This document shows positions 5,634 through 12,431 of a stretch of DNA of 13,141 bases, piece by piece. The number at the start of each line of letters is the position of its first letter. The first letter of the stretch is position 1. The DNA is from an uncultured Bacilli bacterium (GTDB lineage: Bacteria; Bacillota_I; Bacilli_A; RF39; UBA660): the NCBI GenBank assembly GCA_944327405.1, contig CALVHK010000021.1, forward strand, positions 1-13,141, given 5' to 3'. The notes beneath the pieces are model-generated. The model was not told where the DNA came from, searched no databases, and saw only the letters and a list, made by a program, of their open reading frames with translations. Both the position numbers and the translations under genes were made by a program.

Positions 5634-5661
5634 TTGCAATTTCTCCAAAATATGCTAAAAT
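5634..5661 (+). promoter_or_regulatory. Promoter of the 5687 gene
   Basis: TTGCAA (5634-5639) and TAAAAT (5656-5661) are 16 bases apart, with an extended -10 (TGCTAAAAT, 5653-5661). It begins one base after the preceding stop codon. No terminator separates it from the surface-protein gene, so read-through is possible. Confidence 0.65.
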
Positions 5662-5686
5662 AGTAGCTTATCAAAAGGAGATCAAT

Positions 5687-6742
5687 ATGTTAAAAAAAGT
5701 TTTAGAAGAAATATTACACTTATTACCTACCAACATATCTGAAAATGAAGTTTTCGAAAATATTGCTGATGTCCTACTTAGTGAGTTGCCTGTTAATACA
5801 GAAATTGGTGCTTCACGACTTGCCATATCACCATCTTTATATTCCACGTTGGTAAAAAATAATCCTGAATTATCAACATATGTAATTGAAAATGAACACA
5901 AGGAGAACTTAGCAAATTTTACGATTTTTCTAAATCAAGGGTTAATCACCCTACGGATAAGAGATTATGGAGATTTAATAGCCATAAAACTAAATGCAAC
6001 TAGCTTTGATGGAATAATAAAAAATATCGATGTAGCTATATTTGATGATACAACGTTATTAGAAACAACTTTTGAAAGACACAAAGAAGACAAAATTATC
6101 GAATATGATTACAACAAAAGAATATTTGAAGATGGAAACGAAGTAGAATTAGATACAGAACAAGAAAAAGATATCAATTTTTCCCAAAAGTTTTATGTTC
6201 CTGTTAAAGAAGCCAGAAATTATCGCTTGAACTTTAAAAAATACACGGATTTTTTAAACGTTAATCGTGATCGAGAACAAAAAAGAGAACTAGACTTACA
6301 TTCTATAGATAACTTATTCACTTCTCCATTTATTCTAAAAGATTTAGATGCCTATATAAGAAAAAATCTTGAAAAAGAATTAGAAGAAACATTTGAAAGA
6401 GAAGAAAGTATTGTAGCACCCAAAAAATTAGACAATGTTATAAAAGAAATAGAAATGATTATAGGTAATTCTGATGAGATTGTTATGTCAAATTATTTAT
6501 ATTTAGCTTTAGAATGTTATTTATTAGAAATCCCCAACAGTGATCTTTATAACAAAGGAGTAATCATAAAAAAATTAAATGGTGAATATACACTATACTA
6601 TTTACACATCGAAAATGATAAAGCAATAGGTACTGGCAAACCGATCACCGAAGAAGAGATAAGACAAATATTAAACAGTAATCCAAATAATTACGAAATT
6701 GAAGGCTTACTTGAATTCTTTAACTTAGGATATAGTCGTTAA
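5687..6742 (+). CDS. Unknown 351-residue protein, paralogue of the 2246 gene
   Basis: This is a soluble, acidic and Lys/Glu-rich protein with no signal peptide or membrane helix. I do not recognise a family. It shares with the 2246-3253 product the N-terminal LP-x8-VFENI, the central FYVPVKEARNYRLNFKKY, the MSN motif and the C-terminal KGVIIKK...NPNN...LLEFFNLG segment. It adds a Glu-rich, probably helical or coiled-coil stretch (residues about 215-245, KNLEKELEETFEREES). AAAGGAG lies 6 bases before the ATG, and the gene has its own extended -10 promoter and a terminator. The two paralogues flank the block holding the micropeptide locus, the regulator and the surface protein. No catalytic motif stands out. 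Confidence 0.8.
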   Translation: MLKKVLEEILHLLPTNISENEVFENIADVLLSELPVNTEIGASRLAISPSLYSTLVKNNPELSTYVIENEHKENLANFTIFLNQGLITLRIRDYGDLIAIKLNATSFDGIIKNIDVAIFDDTTLLETTFERHKEDKIIEYDYNKRIFEDGNEVELDTEQEKDINFSQKFYVPVKEARNYRLNFKKYTDFLNVNRDREQKRELDLHSIDNLFTSPFILKDLDAYIRKNLEKELEETFEREESIVAPKKLDNVIKEIEMIIGNSDEIVMSNYLYLALECYLLEIPNSDLYNKGVIIKKLNGEYTLYYLHIENDKAIGTGKPITEEEIRQILNSNPNNYEIEGLLEFFNLGYSR

Positions 6743-6774
6743 AAGGTATAAGGAAAAAACTTATATCTTTTTTT
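6741..6774 (+). terminator. Intrinsic terminator of the 5687 gene
   Basis: AAAAGGTATAAG (6741-6752) pairs with CTTATATCTTTT around a 7-base A-rich loop, with one G-T wobble, and runs into seven T (6768-6774). The stop codon (6740-6742) overlaps the left arm. Confidence 0.8.
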
Positions 6775-6832
6775 AAATTTTATAAATATACTAAATTTGC
6801 TTAAATTTACCACCAATTTTACTAAATTTACC
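6775..6832. other. Phased AAATTT tracts (possible curved DNA)
   Basis: AAATTT occurs at 6775, 6793, 6803 and 6824, with AATTTT at 6815. Within 6793-6824 the steps are close to multiples of the helical turn. The longer units TACTAAATTT and AAATTTACC are each present twice. Confidence 0.4.
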
Positions 6833-6878
6833 TGTAAAATGCACCTATTTCACTAGCCAAATCTATCAAATCTGCCAT

Positions 6879-6907
6879 TTGCTTTTTAATATGTTTTATT
6901 ATATAGT
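6879..6907 (+). promoter_or_regulatory. Promoter of the 6954 gene
   Basis: TTGCTT (6879-6884) and TATAGT (6902-6907) are 17 bases apart, just downstream of the AAATTT tracts. Confidence 0.55.
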
Positions 6908-6953
6908 AGAAAAGAAAGAAGAATGGATATAGAGGAAAGAAAGGAAAATGAGT

Positions 6954-7526
6954 ATGCAAAAAAACCAATTTATCAATCTAATGGAAGAATCCAATTTAAA
7001 AGATTTTCTAGCTCACCCAAAAAACATGCGCCAATTAAAGTATTTTTTAAATACATTTATCAATTTACCTCTTTCTTTTGATTTAAACAAAATAGAAGTA
7101 ATATATCAAACCATAATCAATCATTATACAGAACCCGAAAATCTCTCAACGAGTGATCTAATTTTAAAAAGTAATCGTGGGGTTGTCATAATTAAAACAT
7201 ATACAACCTTCAAAAACGAATATATTATCCATATCATGTATAATAAGTTAGATCAAGAAAAGGGAAAATTAAGAGAACTTAGATTTAAGAGTGATTCCAA
7301 AGAAGAAGACATTATCGTGGATTATCACTTAAGGTCAGAAGAAGCTCCTAATTGTGACATATTTAAAGATGTTCTCCAAGTAAAAACAATTGATTTAAAC
7401 CGAGTAAATGAGTTATCTTTTGATACCGAAGAAAACCGCTGGCTAAAATTTATCGCGGCTAAAAATAAAATGGAGCAGAAAAAAGTAATGCAAGAAGATG
7501 AGATATTATGCGATGCTTATATTTAA
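6954..7526 (+). CDS. Degenerate PD-(D/E)XK (Rpn/PDDEXK_2-like) protein
   Basis: This is a soluble protein of 190 residues. The start at 6954 is preferred because AAGGA is 8 bases upstream, against 2 for the ATG at 6948. The layout resembles the Rpn/PDDEXK_2 recombination-promoting nuclease family. FLAHPKNMRQLKYFLNTFINLP stands where that family has 'NPKNxELLxxFLNxIL'. SDLILKSNRGVVIIKTY stands for the 'D-x7-G-x5-ExQ' core, and TEENRWLKFIAAKN matches the C-terminal 'W..F' segment. Asp68 is kept, but the Glu and Gln of the ExQ motif read Thr82 and Thr84, so nuclease activity is unlikely. It is also shorter than the family's usual 250-300 residues. The assignment is by eye and could be wrong. It has its own promoter, and a GC-rich hairpin follows the stop. 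Confidence 0.5.
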   Translation: MQKNQFINLMEESNLKDFLAHPKNMRQLKYFLNTFINLPLSFDLNKIEVIYQTIINHYTEPENLSTSDLILKSNRGVVIIKTYTTFKNEYIIHIMYNKLDQEKGKLRELRFKSDSKEEDIIVDYHLRSEEAPNCDIFKDVLQVKTIDLNRVNELSFDTEENRWLKFIAAKNKMEQKKVMQEDEILCDAYI

Positions 7527-7538
7527 CGAACTAGAGCC

Positions 7539-7582
7539 TATCGGCCACTTTCCGATTACCCCCCTTAAAAAAGTGGCCGATA
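7539..7582. repeat. GC-rich perfect 13-bp inverted repeat after the 6954 gene
   Basis: TATCGGCCACTTT (7539-7551) and AAAGTGGCCGATA (7570-7582) pair perfectly across an 18-base loop that contains six C in a row. It starts 12 bases after the stop. The downstream bases (ATTATTAATTT) are a poor T run, so it may be a weak terminator or an RNA-stabilising hairpin. Confidence 0.7.
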
Positions 7583-7598
7583 ATTATTAATTTCCCAT

Positions 7599-7626
7599 TG
7601 ATTTATAATCTGTTTTTTGATAAAAT
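7599..7626 (+). promoter_or_regulatory. Promoter of the pheST T-box leader
   Basis: TTGATT (7599-7604) and TAAAAT (7621-7626) are 16 bases apart, placing the start near 7633, just before Stem I of the T-box. Confidence 0.6.
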
Positions 7627-7632
7627 ACTTTC

Positions 7633-7847
7633 GTAAACGTTGATTAAGTTCCCAGTAGTAACTATTTGTCTTAATAAGAGAAAAAGTAACAAGGCTGAAA
7701 TTACTTTTAGATAAAAATAGTTATGAATTTCAAACTTAGGAGTTTTAATAGTATGTCGTGCTATAAACGAATAAAGTGCTAGCAAGTTCTAGAAGTTGGG
7801 TGGTACCACGGACTTTTTGTTCGCCCCAATGTTCTAGAGCTTTTTTT
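7633..7847 (+). promoter_or_regulatory. T-box leader specific for tRNA-Phe, with terminator
   Basis: The leader senses uncharged tRNA-Phe and lets pheST be transcribed when phenylalanyl-tRNA is low. The T-box core GGGTGGTACCACGG is at 7798-7811, and its TGGT fits the ACCA end of tRNA-Phe. Stem I can be drawn. TAAGTT (7645-7650) pairs with AACTTA (7733-7738), and TAACTATTT (7659-7667) pairs with AAATAGTTA (7715-7723). Between these stems the loop carries AGTA (7654-7657) opposite GAA (7725-7727), the usual S-turn. The specifier TTC, the Phe codon, is at 7729-7731. The terminator is AGTTCTAGAA-GTTGGG (7785-7800) with CCCAAT...TTCTAGAGCT (7825-7841), then seven T. Only about 46 bases separate Stem I and the terminator, so Stem II/IIA-B seems absent, as in compact glyQS-type T-boxes. 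Confidence 0.95.
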
Positions 7848-7865
7848 ATTGAAGGAGGAAAAATG

Positions 7866-8873
7866 ATGGAAGAAAAATTAATGAAGTTAAAACAAGAATT
7901 AGAAGAGAAGCTAGAAAGTGCTACCAAAGAAGCAGATGTCTTAAACATCAAGTCTTTATATGTTGGTAAGAAAAGTGAAATTAGTGGTATTTTAGCCAGT
8001 CTAAAAGATATGAGTATTGAAGATAAGAAAAAGTATGGAAGCTTAATCAACAACACGAAAAAAGAAATGGAAACGCTTGTTGCTGAACGCTTAGAAGCCT
8101 TAGAAAACAAAAGCAATATAACCTTTGATGATACGGTGGATTTTGATGTAGAAACAGGATCAATGCACCCCGTAACAATACTTACCAAAGAAATTACGGA
8201 TAGTCTTAAAAGAATGGGATTTACAGTAGTATTAGGTCCCGAAATGGAATCAGAGTATTACAACTTTGAGGCATTAAACGTACCGAAGGATCACCCAGCT
8301 AGAGACATGCAAGATACCTACTTTTTAGATAATGGTATGCTTCTTCGTACCCAAACTAGCGATAACCAAATTCATGCGATGGAGAACTACGGAGCACCAC
8401 TTCGTATTTGTGCCCCAGGACGTGTTTTTAGAAACGAAGACTTAGATGCCAATCACGAAAACACGTTCTATCAAATTGAAGGCATGGTAATAGATAAAGG
8501 AGTCACGATTGAAAATCTGTTATATGTCATGCAAAATTTATTAAAAGAAGTATTCCATGAAGATGTACGTGTTCGCCTTCGTCCAGGATTCTTCCCATTT
8601 ACCGAACCTAGTTATGAAATGGATATGTCATGTTTAATTTGTGGCGGGAAAGGATGCCCTACCTGCAAAAATAGTGGCTGGATTGAAATGGTTGGAAGTG
8701 GCATGGTTCATCCAAACGTCCTACGTGCAGGTGGCATCGATCCTGATGAATACACTGGTTTTGCCTTTGGCTTTGGTCTAACTAGACTTGCCATGATGAA
8801 ATATAAAATCAATGATATACGCGTCTTAAATAGTGGAGATATTCGTTATTTAAGAGAGTTTAATATAGATTAG
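7866..8873 (+). CDS. pheS: Phenylalanine--tRNA ligase alpha subunit
   Basis: This is the catalytic subunit of the cytoplasmic alpha2-beta2 enzyme that attaches phenylalanine to tRNA-Phe. The start is in the adjacent ATG pair 7863/7866, and GGAGG (7854-7858) is 7 bases from 7866. A longer frame back to 7776 runs through the T-box terminator and is not coding. The 335-residue length is close to the usual 340. The order is an N-terminal coiled-coil tRNA-binding arm (residues 1-85), class II motif 1 around GPEMESEYYNFEAL, HPARDMQDTYF (143-153), motif 2 ICAPGRVFRNEDLDANHENT (181-200), FFPFTEPSYEMDMS, and motif 3 GFGLTRLAM (302-310). Residues 256-267 carry a CxxC...CxxC cluster, also seen in Bacillus PheS. 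The T-box is upstream, and pheT follows after 10 bases. Confidence 0.97.
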   Translation: MEEKLMKLKQELEEKLESATKEADVLNIKSLYVGKKSEISGILASLKDMSIEDKKKYGSLINNTKKEMETLVAERLEALENKSNITFDDTVDFDVETGSMHPVTILTKEITDSLKRMGFTVVLGPEMESEYYNFEALNVPKDHPARDMQDTYFLDNGMLLRTQTSDNQIHAMENYGAPLRICAPGRVFRNEDLDANHENTFYQIEGMVIDKGVTIENLLYVMQNLLKEVFHEDVRVRLRPGFFPFTEPSYEMDMSCLICGGKGCPTCKNSGWIEMVGSGMVHPNVLRAGGIDPDEYTGFAFGFGLTRLAMMKYKINDIRVLNSGDIRYLREFNID

Positions 8874-8883
8874 GAGGATCATT

Positions 8884-11208
8884 ATGTTAATATCATGTAA
8901 TAAATTAAAAAGTCATATTAAAAATCCGGAAGACATTGATTGGTTAAACATTTGGGATACATTCACTTTAAGAACAGCAGAAGTAGAAGGAGTGGAGGTT
9001 AAAGGCAACAGCTTTGATAATGTTGTTGTTGCCGAAATCATGGAATGCATTCCCCATCCAGATAGCGATCACATGCATGTATTAAAAGTAGATTGTGGAG
9101 ATGGAGAACCAATTCAAGTTGTATGTGGAGCACCCAATGTTCGCGTTGGACTAAAAACAGCATATGTAAAAGTTGGAGGTCACATCGGTGGCTTAGAAAT
9201 CAAAGCAAGACCACTTAGAGGAATATTATCTAACGGTATGTGCTGCAGTGGTAGAGAACTTGGTATTAGTGATAATCATGAAGGCATTCTTGATTTACCT
9301 ACCGACTGGATAAATGGTACCGATATCAAAGAATACTTACCAATTGAAGATATTGTTGTCGAAATTGATAACAAATCTCTAACAAACCGACCTGATCTAT
9401 GGGGCCACTACGGTATAGCAAGAGAAATATGTGCGATAACGAATCATGAATTATTACCATTAGACATATTAGAAATTGCAAATGATTCCGAAGACTTAGA
9501 CATTGTCATCAAAGATGACAACTTATGTTATCGTTATACTGGACTTAAAATCGAGAACATCAAGAATAATAAAACCCCAATGGATATGCAAATATTCTTA
9601 TATTATGTTGGTATGCGTTCGATATCTTTACTTGTTGATTTAACCAATTACTTAATGATGGAGCTAGGAGAGCCTATGCATGCTTTTGACGCCAGAGTTG
9701 TAAAAAATATTGAGGTAGGATTAGCTAGAGATGGCGATACTTATACTACACTAGATGGTGAGGAAAGAAAACTAACTAGTGATATGTTGATGATTAAAAA
9801 CGGTGATAAATACTTTGGCATTGCTGGTGTTATGGGAGGACTTGATAGTGAGATTTTAAGTGATACTACGAGCGTCTTCTTAGAAAGTGCCTGCTTTAAT
9901 GCCGCATCCATCAGAAGAACAGCTGCATCACTTGGCCTTCGTACGGAAGCAAGCGCTCGTTACGAAAAAAGTTTAGACCCAAACATGACCGATTTAGCCA
10001 TCAAACGTCTAGCATACCTTTTAAAACTAGAAAACCCAGATATGCATATTGCCTCTAATCTAACGGATGTTTATCCTAGAGTTTTAAAAGAAAGCACTAT
10101 CACTTTGGATAAAAAAACACTTTCTTTATACATGGGTAGAACTCTTGAAGATGATATGGTGGTAAATATTCTTGAAAAACTAGGATTTAAAGTAAATGTA
10201 GAGAGAGATTATTATGATATCACAGTACCAACCTTTAGAGCTACCAAGGACATTAAGATTAAAGAAGATATCATTGAAGAAATCGCTAGAATCTACGGGT
10301 TAGAAAACTTTACCCCAGTACCTTTAAAACTAGACTTAACCATAACAGAACATGAAACAATATATAATCAAGAATATGAGGCTAAAAACTTACTTGCAAC
10401 CAAATTCGACATGAATGAGGTTCACAGTTATATTTGGTATGATACGAACCTTTTAAAAGAACTAAACATCGAAAAGAAAAATGTCCGTATTTTAGGCAAG
10501 GAATCAAACAATATTTTAAGAGATGATCTAAGCCTATCTTTAATGAATATTGTCTCTCTAAACTTTAAAAACTATTCGAAGTTTAGTATCTTTGAAATAG
10601 GAACAATTATTGAAAATAACCAAAATAAACGGGTATTAAGTCTAATTTTAACAGACAATGAAAAGTGTTTAGAGGAAGCTTATAATAAGGCAAAAAACAT
10701 TGTTAAATACTTATTCAAAGTATTAAAACACAAAGAGGTAACATTCACAAGTAATATCAACGAACAATCTTACTATGACGAATCTTTAGGCAAGATTATT
10801 AATGTAGATAATACGAAAATTGGTACCCTAAACGTCTTAAATAAAACCTGCACCAATAAACTTGGTAAGAAAAAGTGTATCGTAACGGTGGATATTGACT
10901 TTGATAAGTATGTGCTTCTTGAAAAAGAACCAATTTTAGCTAAGGAAATAAGCAAATACCCAGAAGTAGAACTAGATTATACAATTATTACGAATAATCG
11001 AAAATATGATTACATCAAAGAAGTTTTATCTTCTTTCCCAAGTAAGTTAATCAAAAATTATCGGTTAGTGGAAGTTTACGAAAACAAGTATTTAATTCGT
11101 TATACACTAGGTTCTTCTAATAAAACATTAGAGCAAAAAGACCTACAAACCTTCCAAGAAAGATTTATTAAACACATAAAAGATCACAATTTAATGATTG
11201 TAGAATAA
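8884..11208 (+). CDS. pheT: Phenylalanine--tRNA ligase beta subunit
   Basis: This is the partner of PheS. It binds tRNA, holds the editing site for Tyr-tRNA-Phe and completes the heterotetramer. At 774 residues it is slightly shorter than Bacillus PheT (about 800). The order is an N-terminal segment, then an EMAP/OB-type tRNA-binding domain at residues about 40-150 (HPDSDHMHVLKVD, then VVCGAPNVRVG). The B3/B4 editing domain follows around 200-370 (SISLLVDLTNYLMMELGEPM, then HAFDARVV), and then the B5 domain around 400-470 (YDITVPTFRATKDIKIKEDI). A degenerate synthetase core comes next. The C-terminal FDX-ACB anticodon-binding domain spans about 680-774 (ISKYPEVELDYTII to the end). TAGGAGG overlaps the pheS stop and serves as the ribosome site. 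It is co-transcribed with pheS. No terminator is visible before the next promoter. Confidence 0.97.
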   Translation: MLISCNKLKSHIKNPEDIDWLNIWDTFTLRTAEVEGVEVKGNSFDNVVVAEIMECIPHPDSDHMHVLKVDCGDGEPIQVVCGAPNVRVGLKTAYVKVGGHIGGLEIKARPLRGILSNGMCCSGRELGISDNHEGILDLPTDWINGTDIKEYLPIEDIVVEIDNKSLTNRPDLWGHYGIAREICAITNHELLPLDILEIANDSEDLDIVIKDDNLCYRYTGLKIENIKNNKTPMDMQIFLYYVGMRSISLLVDLTNYLMMELGEPMHAFDARVVKNIEVGLARDGDTYTTLDGEERKLTSDMLMIKNGDKYFGIAGVMGGLDSEILSDTTSVFLESACFNAASIRRTAASLGLRTEASARYEKSLDPNMTDLAIKRLAYLLKLENPDMHIASNLTDVYPRVLKESTITLDKKTLSLYMGRTLEDDMVVNILEKLGFKVNVERDYYDITVPTFRATKDIKIKEDIIEEIARIYGLENFTPVPLKLDLTITEHETIYNQEYEAKNLLATKFDMNEVHSYIWYDTNLLKELNIEKKNVRILGKESNNILRDDLSLSLMNIVSLNFKNYSKFSIFEIGTIIENNQNKRVLSLILTDNEKCLEEAYNKAKNIVKYLFKVLKHKEVTFTSNINEQSYYDESLGKIINVDNTKIGTLNVLNKTCTNKLGKKKCIVTVDIDFDKYVLLEKEPILAKEISKYPEVELDYTIITNNRKYDYIKEVLSSFPSKLIKNYRLVEVYENKYLIRYTLGSSNKTLEQKDLQTFQERFIKHIKDHNLMIVE

Positions 11209-11214
11209 AAAAAT

Positions 11215-11243
11215 TTGACAAGATGAATATTTTGTGCTAACAT
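11215..11243 (+). promoter_or_regulatory. Promoter of the 11271 gene
   Basis: A perfect -35 TTGACA (11215-11220) and TAACAT (11238-11243) are 17 bases apart. The -35 starts 6 bases after the pheT stop. Confidence 0.7.
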
Positions 11244-11270
11244 ATATACCAATCTGAAAGGGGGATAAGT

Positions 11271-11606
11271 ATGACAAAAGAAGAAACACTAAATTCAATG
11301 AAGTCAACAATTATGGGAATGTTATTAGGAGAAGGTGGTTTGTCATCAGATTTTTGTCCTGATATACAAGACCAATCTTTAAATTTGCTTATGCAAAAAA
11401 TGAAAAACCATCTTTTAACTGATGAAAAATTCAGAGATGAATTAACAAATGAATTAGTGAACGTTTATATTAACAAATGTAAACTTATGGGCGTTGAAGC
11501 AAATATGGCTAATTTACCAGTTGTATTATATCCACATCAATGTTGCTTACAAGCAGCTCATATTGCAGCTCAAATATTTGCAAGAGAAGATAATTTGAAA
11601 AGATAA
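11271..11606 (+). CDS. Unknown 111-residue soluble protein
   Basis: I do not recognise a family. The protein is helical in character, with no signal peptide or membrane segment. It has a hydrophobic Met/Gly/Leu-rich start (STIMGMLLGEGGLSSDF) and a charged centre (MQKMKNHLLTDEKFRDELTN). A conserved-looking tail reads LPVVLYPHQCCLQAAHIAAQ. The four cysteines (one in FCPD, one in NKCKL, two in HQCC) with His might bind a metal, but this is a guess. AAAGGGGG lies about 6 bases before the ATG. A consensus promoter and a clean terminator make it a single-gene unit after pheST. Confidence 0.75.
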   Translation: MTKEETLNSMKSTIMGMLLGEGGLSSDFCPDIQDQSLNLLMQKMKNHLLTDEKFRDELTNELVNVYINKCKLMGVEANMANLPVVLYPHQCCLQAAHIAAQIFAREDNLKR

Positions 11607-11629
11607 CAAGGAATTTTTCCTTGTTTTTT
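11605..11629 (+). terminator. Intrinsic terminator of the 11271 gene
   Basis: AACAAGGAA (11605-11613) pairs with TTCCTTGTT (11617-11625), followed by a T run to 11629. The left arm shares two bases with the TAA stop (11604-11606). Confidence 0.9.
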
Positions 11630-11650
11630 AATGTTTTCTAAAAAAAGCTA

Positions 11651-11679
11651 TTGTCTAAACAAAAAAAATTTAGTATAAT
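11651..11679 (+). promoter_or_regulatory. Promoter of the 11701 gene
   Basis: TTGTCT (11651-11656) and a perfect TATAAT (11674-11679) are 17 bases apart, giving a short leader with AGGTGAT ahead of the ATG. Confidence 0.8.
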
Positions 11680-11700
11680 TGACACAGAATAGGTGATAAT

Positions 11701-12342
11701 ATGGAAAATGTAGAAAATATAGATAATGCTAAAAAAAGAATTACGCTTAGTTCTTTAATTATAGTTATATCTATTATCATTATTGGAATTAGTGCATCCT
11801 ATGCATACTATTTAAATGTAGTACAAGAAGTTCATCCAGAAAATCAAGGAACGAGTGTAACCAGTGGAGAATTAACAATGAATTTTGCCACAACGCAATA
11901 CATCAATGCTACGGCAGCTAGTCTTACAAATGATGCTGACATACTTTCAAGTAACGACTACACATCATTTAGCATTACCCTACCGGCTGATTCAGCCGCT
12001 GATACCGCTTCATTTAGTTTGTATTTAACAGATATTAAAATGACTCAAAATTTCAGAAGTGCTTATGTAAAATGGGCTCTATATACAGATACAGCTGAAG
12101 ACGAACCAAAACAAGTAGCAACTGGAAATTTCGGGGCTGTCACCCTAAGTAGCACCGAGAACTCTGAAGGAACATATGATGCTACAGCAAATCTTACTTT
12201 AAGTGAGAATCTATCTATCGCTAAAGGAGAAACAAATTCTTATAAACTATACATATGGTTAAGCAATGATCCAGATAACAATCAAATAGATCTTTTAAAT
12301 GGCAAATTAAGTACTAGAGTAGGATTTAGAGCAAGAACTTAG
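11701..12342 (+). CDS. Secreted or anchored surface protein, TasA/camelysin-like in layout
   Basis: This is a 213-residue protein. A basic start (NAKKRITL) leads to a hydrophobic segment at residues 14-33 ending GISASYAYY, which could be a membrane anchor or a signal peptide. The mature part is beta-rich and Ser/Thr/Ala-rich with no cysteines. SVTSGELTMNFATTQYINA right after the signal recalls the 'ASGxLDL' start of TasA/CalY-type proteins. The body (SFSITLPADSAADTASFSLY, then NSYKLYIWLSND) ends LNGKLSTRVGFRART. No sipW-like peptidase gene lies nearby, which weakens the TasA analogy. AGGTGAT precedes the ATG, and the gene has its own promoter and terminator. A cell-surface role is likely, but the family is uncertain. 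Confidence 0.65.
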   Translation: MENVENIDNAKKRITLSSLIIVISIIIIGISASYAYYLNVVQEVHPENQGTSVTSGELTMNFATTQYINATAASLTNDADILSSNDYTSFSITLPADSAADTASFSLYLTDIKMTQNFRSAYVKWALYTDTAEDEPKQVATGNFGAVTLSSTENSEGTYDATANLTLSENLSIAKGETNSYKLYIWLSNDPDNNQIDLLNGKLSTRVGFRART

Positions 12343-12360
12343 ATGAACGTCTAAGTTTTT
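12336..12360 (+). terminator. Intrinsic terminator of the 11701 gene
   Basis: AACTTAGA (12336-12343) pairs with TCTAAGTT (12350-12357) around a 6-base loop, with a T run to 12360. The TAG stop (12340-12342) is inside the left arm. Confidence 0.85.
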
Positions 12361-12398
12361 ATTTGCTAATATTTACTATTTAATTAAAGGCAAATTTA

Positions 12399-12407
12399 TG
12401 TTATAAT
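12399..12407 (+). promoter_or_regulatory. Extended -10 promoter of ftsE
   Basis: TGTTATAAT is a perfect extended -10. The -35 region is weak. AGGAGG at 12421-12426 precedes the ATG. Confidence 0.7.
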
Positions 12408-12431
12408 GAATTAAACTAGTAGGAGGTATAC

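Noticed and set aside
7776..7862. N-terminal extension of PheS starting at 7776
   Set aside because: It lies across the T-box and terminator, has no ribosome site and matches nothing in PheS. GGAGG marks the start at 7863/7866.
7745..8188. 147-residue minus-strand reading frame over the T-box and pheS
   Set aside because: It is antisense to the T-box and the start of pheS, with no ribosome site or family signal.
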